DNA from: Argyresthia goedartella
Lineage: Eukaryota; Arthropoda; Insecta; Lepidoptera; Argyresthiidae
Direction: 5' to 3'
Assembly (NCBI GenBank): GCA_949825045.1
Contig: OX463818.1
Span: 31,946,906 to 32,010,905, forward strand
Length of the DNA stretch: 64,000 nucleotides
In this document: in pieces, positions 51,270 through 62,210 of the stretch
Position numbering within the stretch: the stretch's first letter is position 1
How the letters are laid out: each line of letters opens with the position of its first letter
Translations under genes and position numbers: made by a program
The notes under the pieces: model-generated
What the model saw: the letters and a program-made list of their open reading frames with translations, nothing else
The model's database searches: none
What the model was told of the DNA's origin: nothing

Positions 51270-51841
51270 TAGGAATATATACCGACGAAAACCTAAACTG
51301 GAAAAAACACATTGAGATCCTAGAGAACAAACTCAGTAGCTTCTGCTACGCATTACGATCGCTTTACAAAATAGCTACAAAAAAAGCCGCCTTGCAGGCA
51401 TACTTCGCCTTCTTCCAATCTAGAACCCTCTATGGACTAGCAATGTGGGGAAATAGTGTAGACGTAAATAAAATTTTCGTCCTACAAAAGAGATGCGTCC
51501 GTATTTTGGATAACCTTGGTAGTAACAGAGATTCGTGCAGGGATTCTTTTAAAAAACTTAAGCTACACACTATAACAGGGTTATATATAGTTGAGTTGTG
51601 TAAATTGGTCAGACGTCACCCTGAAAAATTCCCTCAAAGACCACCTGGTGTCAGCAATCGTCTGAACGAAAGAAATCATAAAAAACTAGAAGTTCCTCAA
51701 TGTAGAACTACTACCTTCTCTCGGGGAACAAAAATGATAGCCATAAAGGTTTACAATAAGTTACCAGAAGCCTTAGTAGTCTTAGAATATCGTAAATTTT
51801 TTAAAGCACTAAAAAAACTTTTGGTGTTTATATGTCCTTAA
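51270..51841 (+). pseudogene. LINE RT C-terminal fragment (CR1-like)
   Basis: Begins as YTDENLNWKKHIEILENKLS in one frame, then 51392-51841: AYFAFFQSRTLYGLAMWGNS, IFVLQKRCVRILDNL and, near the end, VYNKLPEALVVLEYRKFFKA. These are the thumb and C-terminal blocks of CR1-group ORF2, similar in style to LINE-A but clearly a different copy. The stop TAA lies at 51839-51841. It is 5' truncated by the repeat-bearing sequence upstream. Confidence 0.75.
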
Positions 51842-52535
51842 AGCTTAAGTGAATTTTGTAATTTTGACATTGAATCATGTGTATATGACATTTGGAAATT
51901 ATCTCCTAATTCAGACTGATTATTATGACCTATAACTTATTATTAAATGCAATTAACTGTAGCACTAGGGAAACTTTTGGTGATCATGTGTGTCCTCATA
52001 GCCTAAGTGAACTTTATAATTTTGACATGGAATCCAGGGTGTGTATGTACATTTTGAAATTATCTCCTAATTATTATGACTGACATTATTATGACCTATA
52101 AATTAATATGAAATGACCACAGTTTTCTATTTTACTATTAATTAATTATAGGCGTGTTATTTTACTTTAAATGAGGATGAATGTTGTTGTATACATATTT
52201 TTTCATGTAAATACTTATTTTTATACTAATTGCTACACCTTAAGGGTAAAATTACATTGTACCTAAGTGATGCGAACTGTAACACCTCCATCTAACATGT
52301 AATTTATTGCAATAAACAAATTTTGTTAATTGTCTCTATACAATTTTGAACATAAATGTAATCATTTTTCAATTTTTTTCAATTTTTCGTAAAATGGACA
52401 ACTGGCTGTCCTTCGCATGTTGCTGTGCCCTAGCAGGGCGTCACAATGTACTAACTTTTATTTTACCACCTTGTGAAATTTTGTGACTTTGCAATAAACT
52501 ATTATGAATTATGAATTATGAATTATGAATTGAAT
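51842..52535 (+). other. LINE 3' UTR with internal duplication and (TATGAAT)n tail
   Basis: Two related segments of about 140 bases (about 51814-51950 and 51968-52115) repeat AAACTTTTGGTG, AATTTTGACAT and AATTATCTCCTAATT in the same order. A first end occurs near 52320 (CAATAAACAAATTTTG). A second ends in four TATGAAT repeats at 52503-52530. No gene is seen. Confidence 0.55.
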
Positions 52536-52618
52536 TAAACAAATTGAATATACAATATCCCCTGTAGAGCAAGAAAAATACGCCTCAAGAAGTACACTAT
52601 AATACCAATGATCAAAAT

Positions 52619-53144
52619 ATGACAATCCAAATTAATAACATATTCGTATATGTTATTATACAAACTGCAATTTTGGAAAATCAGAATAAAATAATGAACG
52701 CGGAAATGTCGGTTCAGTTACAAGAAATACAAGAACAAATTACAGTAAATATTACAGTAACAACTTTAGCTGAAGCTAAAGGAGCACAAACTAAAAGGAT
52801 GCGTATGGATGTGGTCGATAACATATGTTGCCCTAAAATACTTAAAACATACTTAGAAAAGTATGCGATATTATGTTCTGCGGCACCAGGATTAGGCTGT
52901 AACTGTGCTTAAAGACTTTTAGATTCAATTTTTAACAAAGACTTCCTTTGCCAGAGCTCCTGGACTGGAGGAAGTCGTGGAGATGATCTTAAAGTAGGCT
53001 TCAAAAAAACATATTATTGGGACAACACGTACACAGTTCAAGATAACAATATTTTTTTAAAACATATTGAGAAATGCTCTAAAAAGAATTACATCCAAAA
53101 ACATTCATCAGTCGAGCAAGAAAAGAAAAATATTACAACCCAAA
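52619..53144 (+). pseudogene. Unidentified decayed gene with a SWTGGSRG motif
   Basis: A 97-codon frame (52619-52912) with a heptad-like stretch (MSVQLQEIQEQITVNI) ends in a stop. The same frame then stays open to about 53145 (LLDSIFNKDFLCQSSWTGGS, then DNTYTVQDNNIFLKHIEKCS). The SxxSWTG...R pattern followed by a YT...FxKxI block reminds me of DUF4806-type domains in insect repeat-associated genes, but the match is by memory and weak. It could be a retrocopy or a DNA-transposon passenger gene. Confidence 0.35.
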
Positions 53145-53393
53145 AGACTCCAACGTAAGCCTCAGAATCAAAGAGGTGCAGCTAATAATAATGACGACAA
53201 AGATATTAGGAATCATGATGATGAAGATAATACCAATGATGACGGTGAAAATAATACTAATAATAATGGTGAAGATAATATAAAAAATGATGGTGAAGTC
53301 TATATAAATGATGATAATGGTAAACATAATCTTAATGACGATCGTGAAGAAAATACAAATAATGATGACAACGATGATGGGGAAAATAAATGA
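53067..53393 (+). repeat. 24-bp repeats encoding an Asn/Asp/Glu-rich tail
   Basis: From about 53200 to 53390 the frame repeats an octapeptide of the form D-N-T-N-D-D-G-E (DNTNDDGE, NNTNNNGE, DNIKNDGE, VYINDDNG). The period is 24 bp of AAT/GAT-rich sequence. A basic stretch precedes it. The frame overlaps the end of the decayed gene upstream in a different frame. Low complexity makes any protein role doubtful. Confidence 0.55.
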
Positions 53394-56300
53394 AAACCAA
53401 GTAATGAAAACGAAGCTATCATTGAAGAGAATGAATAGAAGATCTAGTTTTTATTATTATTATTACTTTTACGTAGTTTTAAGGAAAGAAGATGTTTCTG
53501 TATGAAAGTATTTTGTTTTTATAATGCGCAACGCTAGAAGTTAAATTCAATTTTTTTGATTTCTTTAGGTATTACTATTTTGATTTTGGATCCTAGAATT
53601 TTCTTAAGTGTTTTGTCAAACAGAAGCGTTTTCTCAATAATCAGATTTATATCTTGTATTTTTTCATACTTTTTTCAGTGTAATTTTTGTAGGTAGTGAT
53701 TTATAGGGTAATTATTCTCCAGTGGTTTTAACTGAAAATTAAAGGAAGACTGATTTATTAACATAATTGTTTTATTGTAATTCACTTAAATAAAAAATAA
53801 GCTCCACATATTTATTCAAGTCAAGGTTGATGCCTACAATGTTTATCATGACTGTGAATAGATGTGATCTGTTGTAGGTCTGTCAGGACCCTATTATTGT
53901 TTGTCAGGATTGACCGAGTGTATATTCGAGTACTTGCAGAGTAATTTCTTTGCAGGCGCACACGAGGACGTGTGATGCGGTAGAATGGCCGTGTCGTGGA
54001 GGGTGGTGGGGTCGGACAGATAAACAACAAGACTGCATTCCGAAACGTCAAGCGATTCTTCTTTAACTGTCAAATATCGCTTGGGTGTGGTCCGCTGTCG
54101 GTCTGTGGTAGCTCGGTGTTGTTCGTGACGAACATGTTGGGTGACGAACATCGTCGGTAACGCACATGGTCGGTTAATCTGTGGTGCTTGCTGTGAATTT
54201 ATGGTTCTGTGGAGTGAACACATTTTGTCATTCATTAAAAATCGTGACTTTTCGATCGAGCAGACGCAACAGCCGAACTCGCCGCGTTTCATTTTAATGT
54301 TTGAATCTTGTAAATCTCGTTATTATTTGAAATTATGTTAATTGCTGGTTAGGAAACAAATCAAGACCTTCACGCCTGACTTATTATTTCTGCGATTAAA
54401 GAGGAATCATTGTCTGCCTTAGAAGATGTCCGACAATAATGAACCTGCCGATGCCTACTCGGATCCATCCATCCCTGCCGTTCCCCCGTCATATATAAAT
54501 ATAAATAACTAGGTAATAAAAAATAATAGAATATTATGGGGTTCTCAATAGAGTATAGTTATGTTTTACTTTCATTTTATTTCTTATTTATTTATTCCTA
54601 TCCCTCTCCCTGTTAATATATGTTATTTAAAGGAATTTATTTGTTTCTCGTTAGTAATATCTCCTCTTGTATACTCTATTTTTACCTGAATCCTAGCTTA
54701 AGTCAGTCAACTGTCACATTATTCATATCTATGTTGAAAGAAATTGAGAGTGAATTAATATTCAATTTGGTTATTCCAGCGACATGGAATGAAATTTGAA
54801 ATATTAATATTGTATTACTTTGTAGTATTTGGATTCAATGAGACTATAAACTTATTGAAAGTAGTTACTGCGTTGACTAATTTCTGCAACAACGTTTTAA
54901 ATTTGATATGTTCGACTCGATGTCGAGAATTCAGAATTTAATTAAACAAACCTGCAATTCTCGACTGAACTGATGATGATAAAGGTTCAATTTCCCTAGA
55001 CCTTGTATTGCAATCATGGAAGGTGGTCATGGTTAATTTTATTAATGCAATAGATATTTATTAATTAACTTTGATCAAATTATGGAATAAGCCGTCGCAA
55101 AGCCACCGCCAATGTTCATATAACGCCAGAATGAAGCAATATAAGTACGGAAATTCACAGTTATGCTCTATTCAGATGTGCATATTTATATTACTACCTA
55201 TACGGATACATATACTTATATCTTCGCACTTTACGATGTAACAATATCATTTGATCTGCTGATGGTAGATTGAAGGTCAATTCATTAACCTTAAAATGAA
55301 TCATGCTACTTACGCACGTCTATGGATGTAAAGAAATATTTTATACTTCATGCTATGCTATTGTGCATTACTAAGAGACAAATGAGTCTTTATTGAAACA
55401 CATAACATGTAACATAAACAACCAATGTAACTTCATTGTGTATGTTTATAGTATATGGAAGAATATTTAATATAATCTAGGTACATAAATATCGGATATT
55501 GACTGATGAGATAGTTGAATATCATTCACAAAATATAATCCTATCCTGATCGGTCATACACCATGCCAATCCGGTGAATCTATGACTAAATCCAATTCTG
55601 AATACTTATACGCTACTCTTTTTATAAGCGAGTATCAGAACTACAAATTAATTAGTTTCGTAGAATTATCTGGGTAGAAGACCGAATCAAGTGATAGGGG
55701 GTTTTTCCCCAAAATTTTATAAACACCAAATTTTCCTTTTATTATACTAATATTTATCATTTTTTATTTTATTTTAATCAATACCCAAAATATACTATGA
55801 CATTTTATTATATGAATCTGCTTTATAAAGTTATTAATCTTTTTATGGATATTAATCTGTATCATTCTTGTTAGTTGGGACATATTCAAATATATATCTT
55901 TTATTGAAATTTAAAATTACTAATTATCAATTTAAAACATTCCTGGTTTGAAATCTATTGTCAAAGTTGACTGCACTTCTTACTCATACCTCTACAATTA
56001 GGGTTACTGGTTTCACATGTAGTAGGAGTTTTAATTTACTAGACGATCTATTTTATTTGGCCATCACAATTAATAAGAGATTGCGTTTCAAGGAAAGGGT
56101 GGAATTATATAAAGGGATGTTACAATATGGATAAGCCGTAACCAGGATGTATATTTGCATTATAATATTTGGATATAATGATATTTGTGTTTGTGTGTGG
56201 CGTTTGTGTTGCCGGACCGAACGGACGTGTCCCCCTGAGATCTCGCAAACGCATTTAAACAAACAATAGTTTTCATCCCCGGCGCGCGCCTGCGGAGGCC
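53394..56300. other. Long AT-rich region without recognisable gene
   Basis: About 2.9 kb. 53880-54300 is less AT-rich and contains short direct repeats (GTGACGAACAT twice near 54125-54150). A short frame at 54426-54512 (MSDNNEPADAYSDPSIPAVP and a few more residues) has the look of a Gag or ORF1 start but ends after 28 codons. The rest shows no motif on either strand. Confidence 0.5.
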
Positions 56301-57386
56301 CGAAAACGAGCCTGGCTTATAGGCTGGCTTATACCGCGTGTTACTGTAAGGGTTACCTGGGGAATGTGCGCGATCCATCTACGCACCCCATCTGTGCAAT
56401 ACCGCGCATTTCAGTGATTGTGATGATACTAGTGCGGTCAAGTGTAATGAATGCCCAGAGAACTGCCGAAACTATTAGGCATCCCATCTGTGCAAGCCCT
56501 AGAAAGAATTCTAGCTGTGCACCTGGCCTAGAAAGGCCAGGTGCACAGCTGAGCCACGCAGCGACAGGCCGGCAGCGAGCGACGCCTACGCAACACACCC
56601 TCAACGCTACTGCCTCCATCACCACCGCCGCTAAACACACCAACCTGGTGAGATCATTCCGATTAGGACATCACTGATAGTGATTACCTATCTCTAACTT
56701 TATTTCTCTCAGGACCACGCGCCACCTGACAATAATAAACCACCACTTACAGCGGGCGTGGTCGCCCCTATTGACTAAGGCATAATCACATTTATCGGTA
56801 CGTCATAGGCAGGATATAACAATTCCCTACCTACGCAATATCAAAATCAACTAATAAAACATTATTATAGCTACATATACTTATATTGCTTTGCCTGAAA
56901 ATAAATTCGAGATAATTCTCCTCGAGATTTCTTTACTCCTCATCTTCGAAAGACCATTCAAAACAGTCTTTAACAATAACCTTCCACTAAACCCTGAAAC
57001 TCTGTGAATAAGCCAACCCAAAACTTAACAATCCTAGAATTATTTTTACGTAGCTTAACTGCAAATATAATAAACCCGACAATAAACAAAAACTAAACAC
57101 GTGCATGCCATAAAAAGGCCATCTCACCGAACTCCCAGAAACTAGACAAAACAATGAAAAAGCTTCGAAGCACAAAAGGCCTACAACGTTCCCTCACACA
57201 TCTGGCACCCATTCTATGGTGTCAGCCCATCTTGGAAATACCGGGAAACACTAGAATAAAAATAGATCGTAAAAGGCCAAACAGCGTCTCTCATCATACC
57301 GGCCTTACACCTCTTAGAAACAACCCACACACACATTCATATTAGCTAAAACAGCATGAGGCTTTCTCCTGTAGTAATATCTTACA
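56301..57386 (+). repeat. 5' part of the OTU-bearing repeat, copy 1
   Basis: Contains a perfect hairpin at 56513-56550 and CAACCTGGTGAGATC at 56641. Related segments recur at about 58185 (CAACCTGGTGAGATC) and at 58555-58600 (a relative of 57115-57150), so a second copy of this repeat begins downstream of copy 1. No convincing protein is seen before the OTU frame. Confidence 0.5.
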
Positions 57387-57908
57387 ATGGAAACTCTACC
57401 AATGCCCAGAGATGGAAACTGCCTATTCCATGCAATTGCAGACCAAATCAACCATCTGTTTGGAGCGACGTTCAACCATACCCACATCAGAAGCGACTTA
57501 GCTAGATACGTGGAAGCTAACAGCAATTATCCACGCATCAAACTTGCGATCGACGCACCAAACGCAGAAGCTATCACTGAGTACATAAAAAATCTCCACA
57601 TACAGGGCACGTGGGGAGGTGAAGAAATTATCATAGCAGCCGCGGAGTTCTAAGTAATAAGTGTAGCGATCCATCAACAAAATGGCTCATCAATCGTATA
57701 TAGCCCCCAACAAGAATATAACGCAGTCGGAACTATCAACTTGACCTTTTCCGACAGCGCATACATAATAGAGCCCCAAAACGTAATCAACAACCTATCA
57801 ACAACCAGTCAAATCTACATCGCAGCATCTCACTTTTCCCATACCAAAATACAGCGCGACAACCAAAGTACACTTAAGTTCCACCCGCCCCAAAAACAGA
57901 TAATATGA
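57387..57908 (+). pseudogene. OTU-domain cysteine protease, one in-frame stop
   Basis: A frame of 174 codons with a single TAA (57651-57653). PRDGNCLFHAIADQI holds the catalytic Asp and Cys of the OTU (ovarian tumour) protease family. GTWGGEEIIIAAAEF is the conserved central block. IYIAASHFSHTK near the end supplies a His block. OTU proteins remove ubiquitin or similar modifiers; they are known as cellular enzymes, in viruses and in some non-LTR retrotransposons. The true gene could start further upstream. The single nonsense codon is the only break I see in the domain. Confidence 0.65.
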
Positions 57909-58608
57909 TAGCGGTAAATCTAAACACCTTCCCCCGGCCTACCCAAAATGCACAACTCAAGATAAGATGACCAATGACTTTGATACTTACCGTACCAACA
58001 CATACACTCACACGCCACAAACACATGCATCCCCCTCCACCGGGTCAGATACAACCGGGTACTTCATCTTTATGGCCTTGTTCACGGACTGAACCTCGAC
58101 CCTAGTCACGGACCTAACTAATATGCACTAATGAAATGAATTGAAGTAGGTGATATCAGTGCAATGAGTCTTACTAGCTGAGCAACAACCTGGTGAGATC
58201 GCTGCGATTATGATAGCCCTAACTGAGATCAAAAGGCAAAACGAACTCTATATCTGGCAGGTAACCCCCTTCGTAACCCTAAATACCATTTCATAAATAG
58301 ATACCACGCTCGCTTCAAATTACTACGCCAACTCCAAACTATCCCACAGGCACAGTGCCGTACTAGTAGGTAGGAGATAGGTATACCTAAATACAAAACT
58401 AGGCAGGAACCTACCCAATAACAGTAAAACAAAACTTAACTATTTCTAACTTTATCCGGTCCGACAAGCCCACAAAAATAAAACAATAATGCAAGCCCGT
58501 CTACTACATAACTGCATATTCTGAGAAATAGCAACAAACAGCCAACAATTGCACATCATAAAAGGATCATTTCACCATCTTCCAGAAAACAGGCAAAAAA
58601 AAAACAAA
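57909..58608 (+). repeat. End of OTU repeat copy 1 and start of copy 2
   Basis: No gene. The CAACCTGGTGAGATCGCTGCG at 58185-58205 and the segment at 58555-58605 match the region upstream of the OTU gene (56640 and 57115-57150). A tandem second copy therefore begins here and is cut by the Gypsy-epsilon LTR at 58609. Confidence 0.5.
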
Positions 58609-58896
58609 TATTACTAGAAGGGCGAAATTAAAAAGTTATCCACACTCTAATCAGTTTTTATTTTCGGGCAGAATAACGACTTGCTTTTTGATTTTATTAA
58701 ATCGGAATCAATCACGTTCTCGTCCGTACAGGCTTATAGGCTGGCGTCTGTATAGGCTGGCGGTGGCGCGCTTGTGACTCCCGCCCAAATCGCACCGGCC
58801 GGCGCTGGCATCGAGAGGTGGGCAGGTCACGTGGCTGTGACGTGGCTACGTCACGGAGGCTTGTCTATGGCTGCGGGCTTTCAGGCTGTTGTTACA
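58609..58896 (-). repeat. Gypsy-epsilon LTR (3' LTR, minus strand)
   Basis: 288 bp from TATTACTAGAAGGGCG to GGCTGTTGTTACA (plus strand). Compared with the other LTR it has an extra copy of a segment around TATAGGCTGGCG (58733-58765). On the coding strand it starts TGTAACAACAGCC. Confidence 0.8.
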
Positions 58897-58948
58897 TTCG
58901 GCCATCCTGTAACAATTGCTCCCACAATGAGAACAGAGAAATGCAACA

Positions 58949-59697
58949 TTAGCTCTCAAGCAAATCGATCAGATCTTCGGTTTCTAGCTGCTCGTCGGAA
59001 CTACTGGCACTATCTGATGCAGGCGCTATGCTCCTATAAGGCCGAATCGAATCGGATGCTACCAGACCCGTGAAACTCTTATACCCACGGATCCCCTTAA
59101 TACTTCTTATCTGATACCGGTCATTACCTACAACCTTCGTGATAACGTATGGTCCTGAATACAAGTCGTCTAATTTTGTGTTAACTTTACCAGCAGTACT
59201 AGTGGGGGCTTGTGTCCATAGAATGAAATCTCCTTTCTGATAGATTGCACTATTTTTGCGTCTCTTATCAAAATTTCGCTTCATCCTCCCTCTGGCTTTA
59301 TCAGTCCTTACGTTTGCCTTAGCACGTTTTTGCTATACCGATTCTTCGACACGTCCGGGAATAGTTACATCGCATACTGATCGACCAGCGTGACCGAACA
59401 TGAGATCGTATGGTTTAAAGCTAGTCGTCTCATTGAGGGTATTATTAATACTCCATATTACATCCGGTAATATATTGTCCCAGTTATTCGCCGTGTCACT
59501 GGAATCTGTAGCACGCATGGCATCGAGTATGGTACGATTAGTCCTTTCTACTTGTCCATTGGCCCTCGGGCATGCAATGGCATTGAGCGTGTGCCTAAAC
59601 TGTTTTTGCGTAGCGAACCGTTTAAAGTACCTACTTGTAAAAGCTTTTCCGTGATCGGAAACGACGCGCTCTGGATATCCGAAAAGGCTACCGGGTA
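58949..59697 (-). pseudogene. Gypsy-epsilon integrase core and C-terminus
   Basis: On the minus strand about 59695-59520 reads RVVSDHGKAFTS (catalytic Asp) and ANGQVERTNRTIL (catalytic Glu). The open frame 59333-59518 continues the core (NNWDNILPDVIWSINNTLNE, YDLMFGHAGRS). After a break, 58949-59284 has KRNFDKRRKNSAIYQKGDFI and SGPYVITKVVGNDRYQI, the chromodomain-less Gypsy integrase C-terminal domain, and ends in an acidic tail. Confidence 0.75.
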
Positions 59698-59731
59698 CTA
59701 AAGAAAAAAAGATATTTTCTTTAGTACCCGG
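59691..59731. repeat. 17-bp perfect inverted repeat in the integrase
   Basis: Arms 59691-59707 and 59715-59731 are exact reverse complements (outer end CCGGGTACTAAAG), with a 7-base spacer. It lies exactly where the integrase frame fails. Confidence 0.85.
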
Positions 59732-60107
59732 ATAGTTTCTACAGAGTTTACAGTACGTGTTGGTTCGGCTATAACAAATTTTGAGAATTTTGAGTCTGTC
59801 ATGACCAGTAAATATTGGTACCCCCTTCTTCGTTCGGCAGAATGGTCAATGTGTATCATTTTCATCGGCAAAGACGGCTTTTCTATGGGGTGTAATTTAC
59901 CTTCTTTTCGACCATATTCCCCTTTGCCGTAGGTGCAGTGTAAGCAAGAAGATACATACTTCTGTATAAACCGAGTCATCTTGGGAAACCAATAGTCATT
60001 CTTGATAAGTTCTAAGCATCGCTTTATACCTACGTGTCCTATATCATCGTGATGCATTTGCATTATTTTCCATCTAGCTAGTCCGGGAACAACTAAGCGA
60101 TTTACAT
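59698..60107 (-). pseudogene. Gypsy-epsilon integrase zinc domain and core start
   Basis: The 59698-60063 frame has HHDDIGHVGIKRCLELIKND and CLHCTYGKGE (His2-Cys2 zinc domain), then MIHIDHSAERRRGYQYLLVM, the start of the core with its first Asp. It ends artificially at the inverted repeat 59691-59731, which throws the frame before the SDHGKAF block. Confidence 0.75.
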
Positions 60108-60929
60108 TTAAGGTTTTTCTATACAGCGGTCATTTACGATTACATAGTTATTTACAATATCCGCGTCCGCACAACCTTTCTTTAATAAATCAATTATACG
60201 CCTTAATTTTTCATCCTGGCATTGAATCGTATAGAACCAGTCTACTACCTCTAATCGGTGAATATTGGCTACATCAACGGGGTTCCTACTTAAAGCATCA
60301 ACGTGTTTCATCCGATCCCCCGGCCTATATTCAATGCTGATATCGAAATCCTGTATCGACAACCACCACCTAGCTATTCGGGGTATCAGATCACGTTTAG
60401 TTAAAGTCGCGCGCACAGCTGTACAATCCGTGACTATCTTCACATGCATACCTACAATATATACCCGAAATCGATGCAACGATTCAACGACAGCGAGCGT
60501 CTCGAGCTCATAACTATGGTATACACTTTCTTCACGACTCGTGACGCGGCTAAAGTACATAACAGGCTTCAATGTACCCTCACTTTGTTTTTGTAATACA
60601 ATTCCTGCTATTCCTAGTTTGCATGCATCCGTGTGAATCTCAGTGGCCAAAGCAGGATCATATAAGGCCAGGAGTGGTTTTTTGCATAGCTCTTTCTTTA
60701 AGTTTTCAACGCTATCATTTTGAGTATCGCTCCAAACCCAATCAACATTTTTCTTTGTCAGTTCTGTGAGTGGGCGAGCTATCACAGCGAAATTGAATAT
60801 AAATTTTCGAAAATAGCTACACAATCCAATAAACTGTCTCATTTCATGAATATTTTTGGGCACAGGAAACATAGAGACCGCTGCTAACTTTGATTCACCC
60901 GGCTGTATACCCGTCAGAAGAAATGTCAT
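60108..60929 (-). pseudogene. Gypsy-epsilon RT thumb and RNase H
   Basis: A 273-residue open frame: NIHEMRQFIGLCSYFRKFI (RT thumb), ATEIHTDACKLGIAGIVLQK (RNase H first Asp), YHSYELETLAVVESLHRFRV, VKIVTDCTAVRATL and GDRMKHVDALSRNPVDV. The spacer toward integrase follows. The frame starts out of phase with the RT palm upstream (shift near 60925). Confidence 0.8.
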
Positions 60930-62123
60930 GTTCTAAGTATGTGATCTTTTCCTGAAGGAATGAGCATTTTTGCATGTTTAGTTTGAAGTTTTCTGATTCA
61001 AATTTATTTAACACAGCCTGTAATAGATTTAGACCAGAGGATACATCGTGTGACGGTAGAAGTAGATCGTCGAGGAATGCCAATATCTCTGAGTTGCATG
61101 ATTTAACCTGCTGAGTACCGTTCAACGAATCAACAATTTTGTTTATCAGACGCATGAAAACGGAGGGCATGAATATATGAATGTTTGCGTGTTCGCAAGG
61201 CCGAAGCGAACACGCAAACATTCATACAGTCCTTGGGTAGTTATGAAGGCGGTTTTGTGGGTATCCTCGGGATTTAAAGGGACCTGATGATAACTCTGGG
61301 CCATGTCTAGGGACGAGAAACGACTTTTCCAAGCCAGTTTAGGAACTTGGTCATCAATATTGGGCAAAGGAAATCTATCACGAACGGTGATGGCATTCAA
61401 TGAACGATAATCTACACATAGTCAACTACCGCCTGTCTTTTTCTTAATGAGTATAACTGGCGATGAGTAATTCGATTCCGATTCTTTTATTATACCCGCA
61501 TTTAACAACTCTGCAACTTTAGATTTTACGACTGCTTGTTCGTTGTGTGCTAAGCGATAAGGGCGATAATGAACAGGCTGAGCGGTAGTTAGGGTTATAT
61601 TCATTTGTACTAAATTGGAACAACCTAACTCATTAGTACTGCTTGCAAAACAATGCCGATTTTCGGTCAACATCTGAATTAGTGATTTATGTTCACTTTC
61701 GCTCAATGGTCCCACACAAATGTCATTTATATTTACTCCCCCAATATCGATACTAGCTTCAGAGCAGGTTAACAGAACGTTCTCGGCTATGGCGTTTTGG
61801 CTATTAATGGCTTTGTGGCTAACCTGATTGTATAGCGGAGCTTCGTCGCAGCTCTCGGCTCGCAGCAGTAGCTCGCCAGGGGTCCACACGATGTCCTTAG
61901 TCCCGGTGTTGATGACCTTGAGGAATCCTTCGTCGCCTCGTAGAACGGTGGCAGGGATTGAGTAGGCGATATCTTGCATCTCGTAGTGGCGCACAGGGTT
62001 TATTACATCATTGCCTTCCTTGTTGCCGAGTATCTGCACCTTGATTATTGATGTGCCATGGGGTAGACGTTCATCGCTACACGTAACAACGTGGAATCGG
62101 TGGCATTCTTCTGTCACTTCCAT
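60895..62123 (-). pseudogene. Gypsy-epsilon RT (fingers and palm), disrupted
   Basis: 61422-62123 covers a roughly 150-residue pre-RT spacer and RT entry (HYRPYRLAHNEQAVVKSKVA, LLNAGIIKESESNYSSPVIL). A stop at about 61422 precedes 61146-61400 (ITVRDRFPLPNIDDQ, FSSLDMAQSYHQVPL, YECLRVRFGLAN). After the 61176-61226 inverted repeat the frame 60895-61221 resumes with VFMRLINKIVDSL and the catalytic ILAFLDDLLLPS. The residues between the two blocks are read from inverted sequence and are not RT. Confidence 0.75.
61176..61226. repeat. 21-bp perfect inverted repeat inside RT
   Basis: Arms 61176-61196 and 61206-61226 are exact reverse complements (outer end TATGAATGTTTGCG), with a 9-base spacer. The right arm is normal RT coding sequence; the left arm, downstream in coding sense, is an extra inverted copy that shifts the frame. 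Confidence 0.9.
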
Positions 62124-62210
62124 TTATCGTAAGTAATCACCTTCATCCTTCTTGAGAGTAGCTGCTCCATTATGTACAACCAGGGATATACCTTCATGGT
62201 TTATAACAGG

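Noticed and set aside
54426..54512. Short gene starting MSDNNEPADAYSDPS
   Set aside because: Only 28 codons, no domain and no continuation in another frame that I can see; listed only within the gene-poor region.
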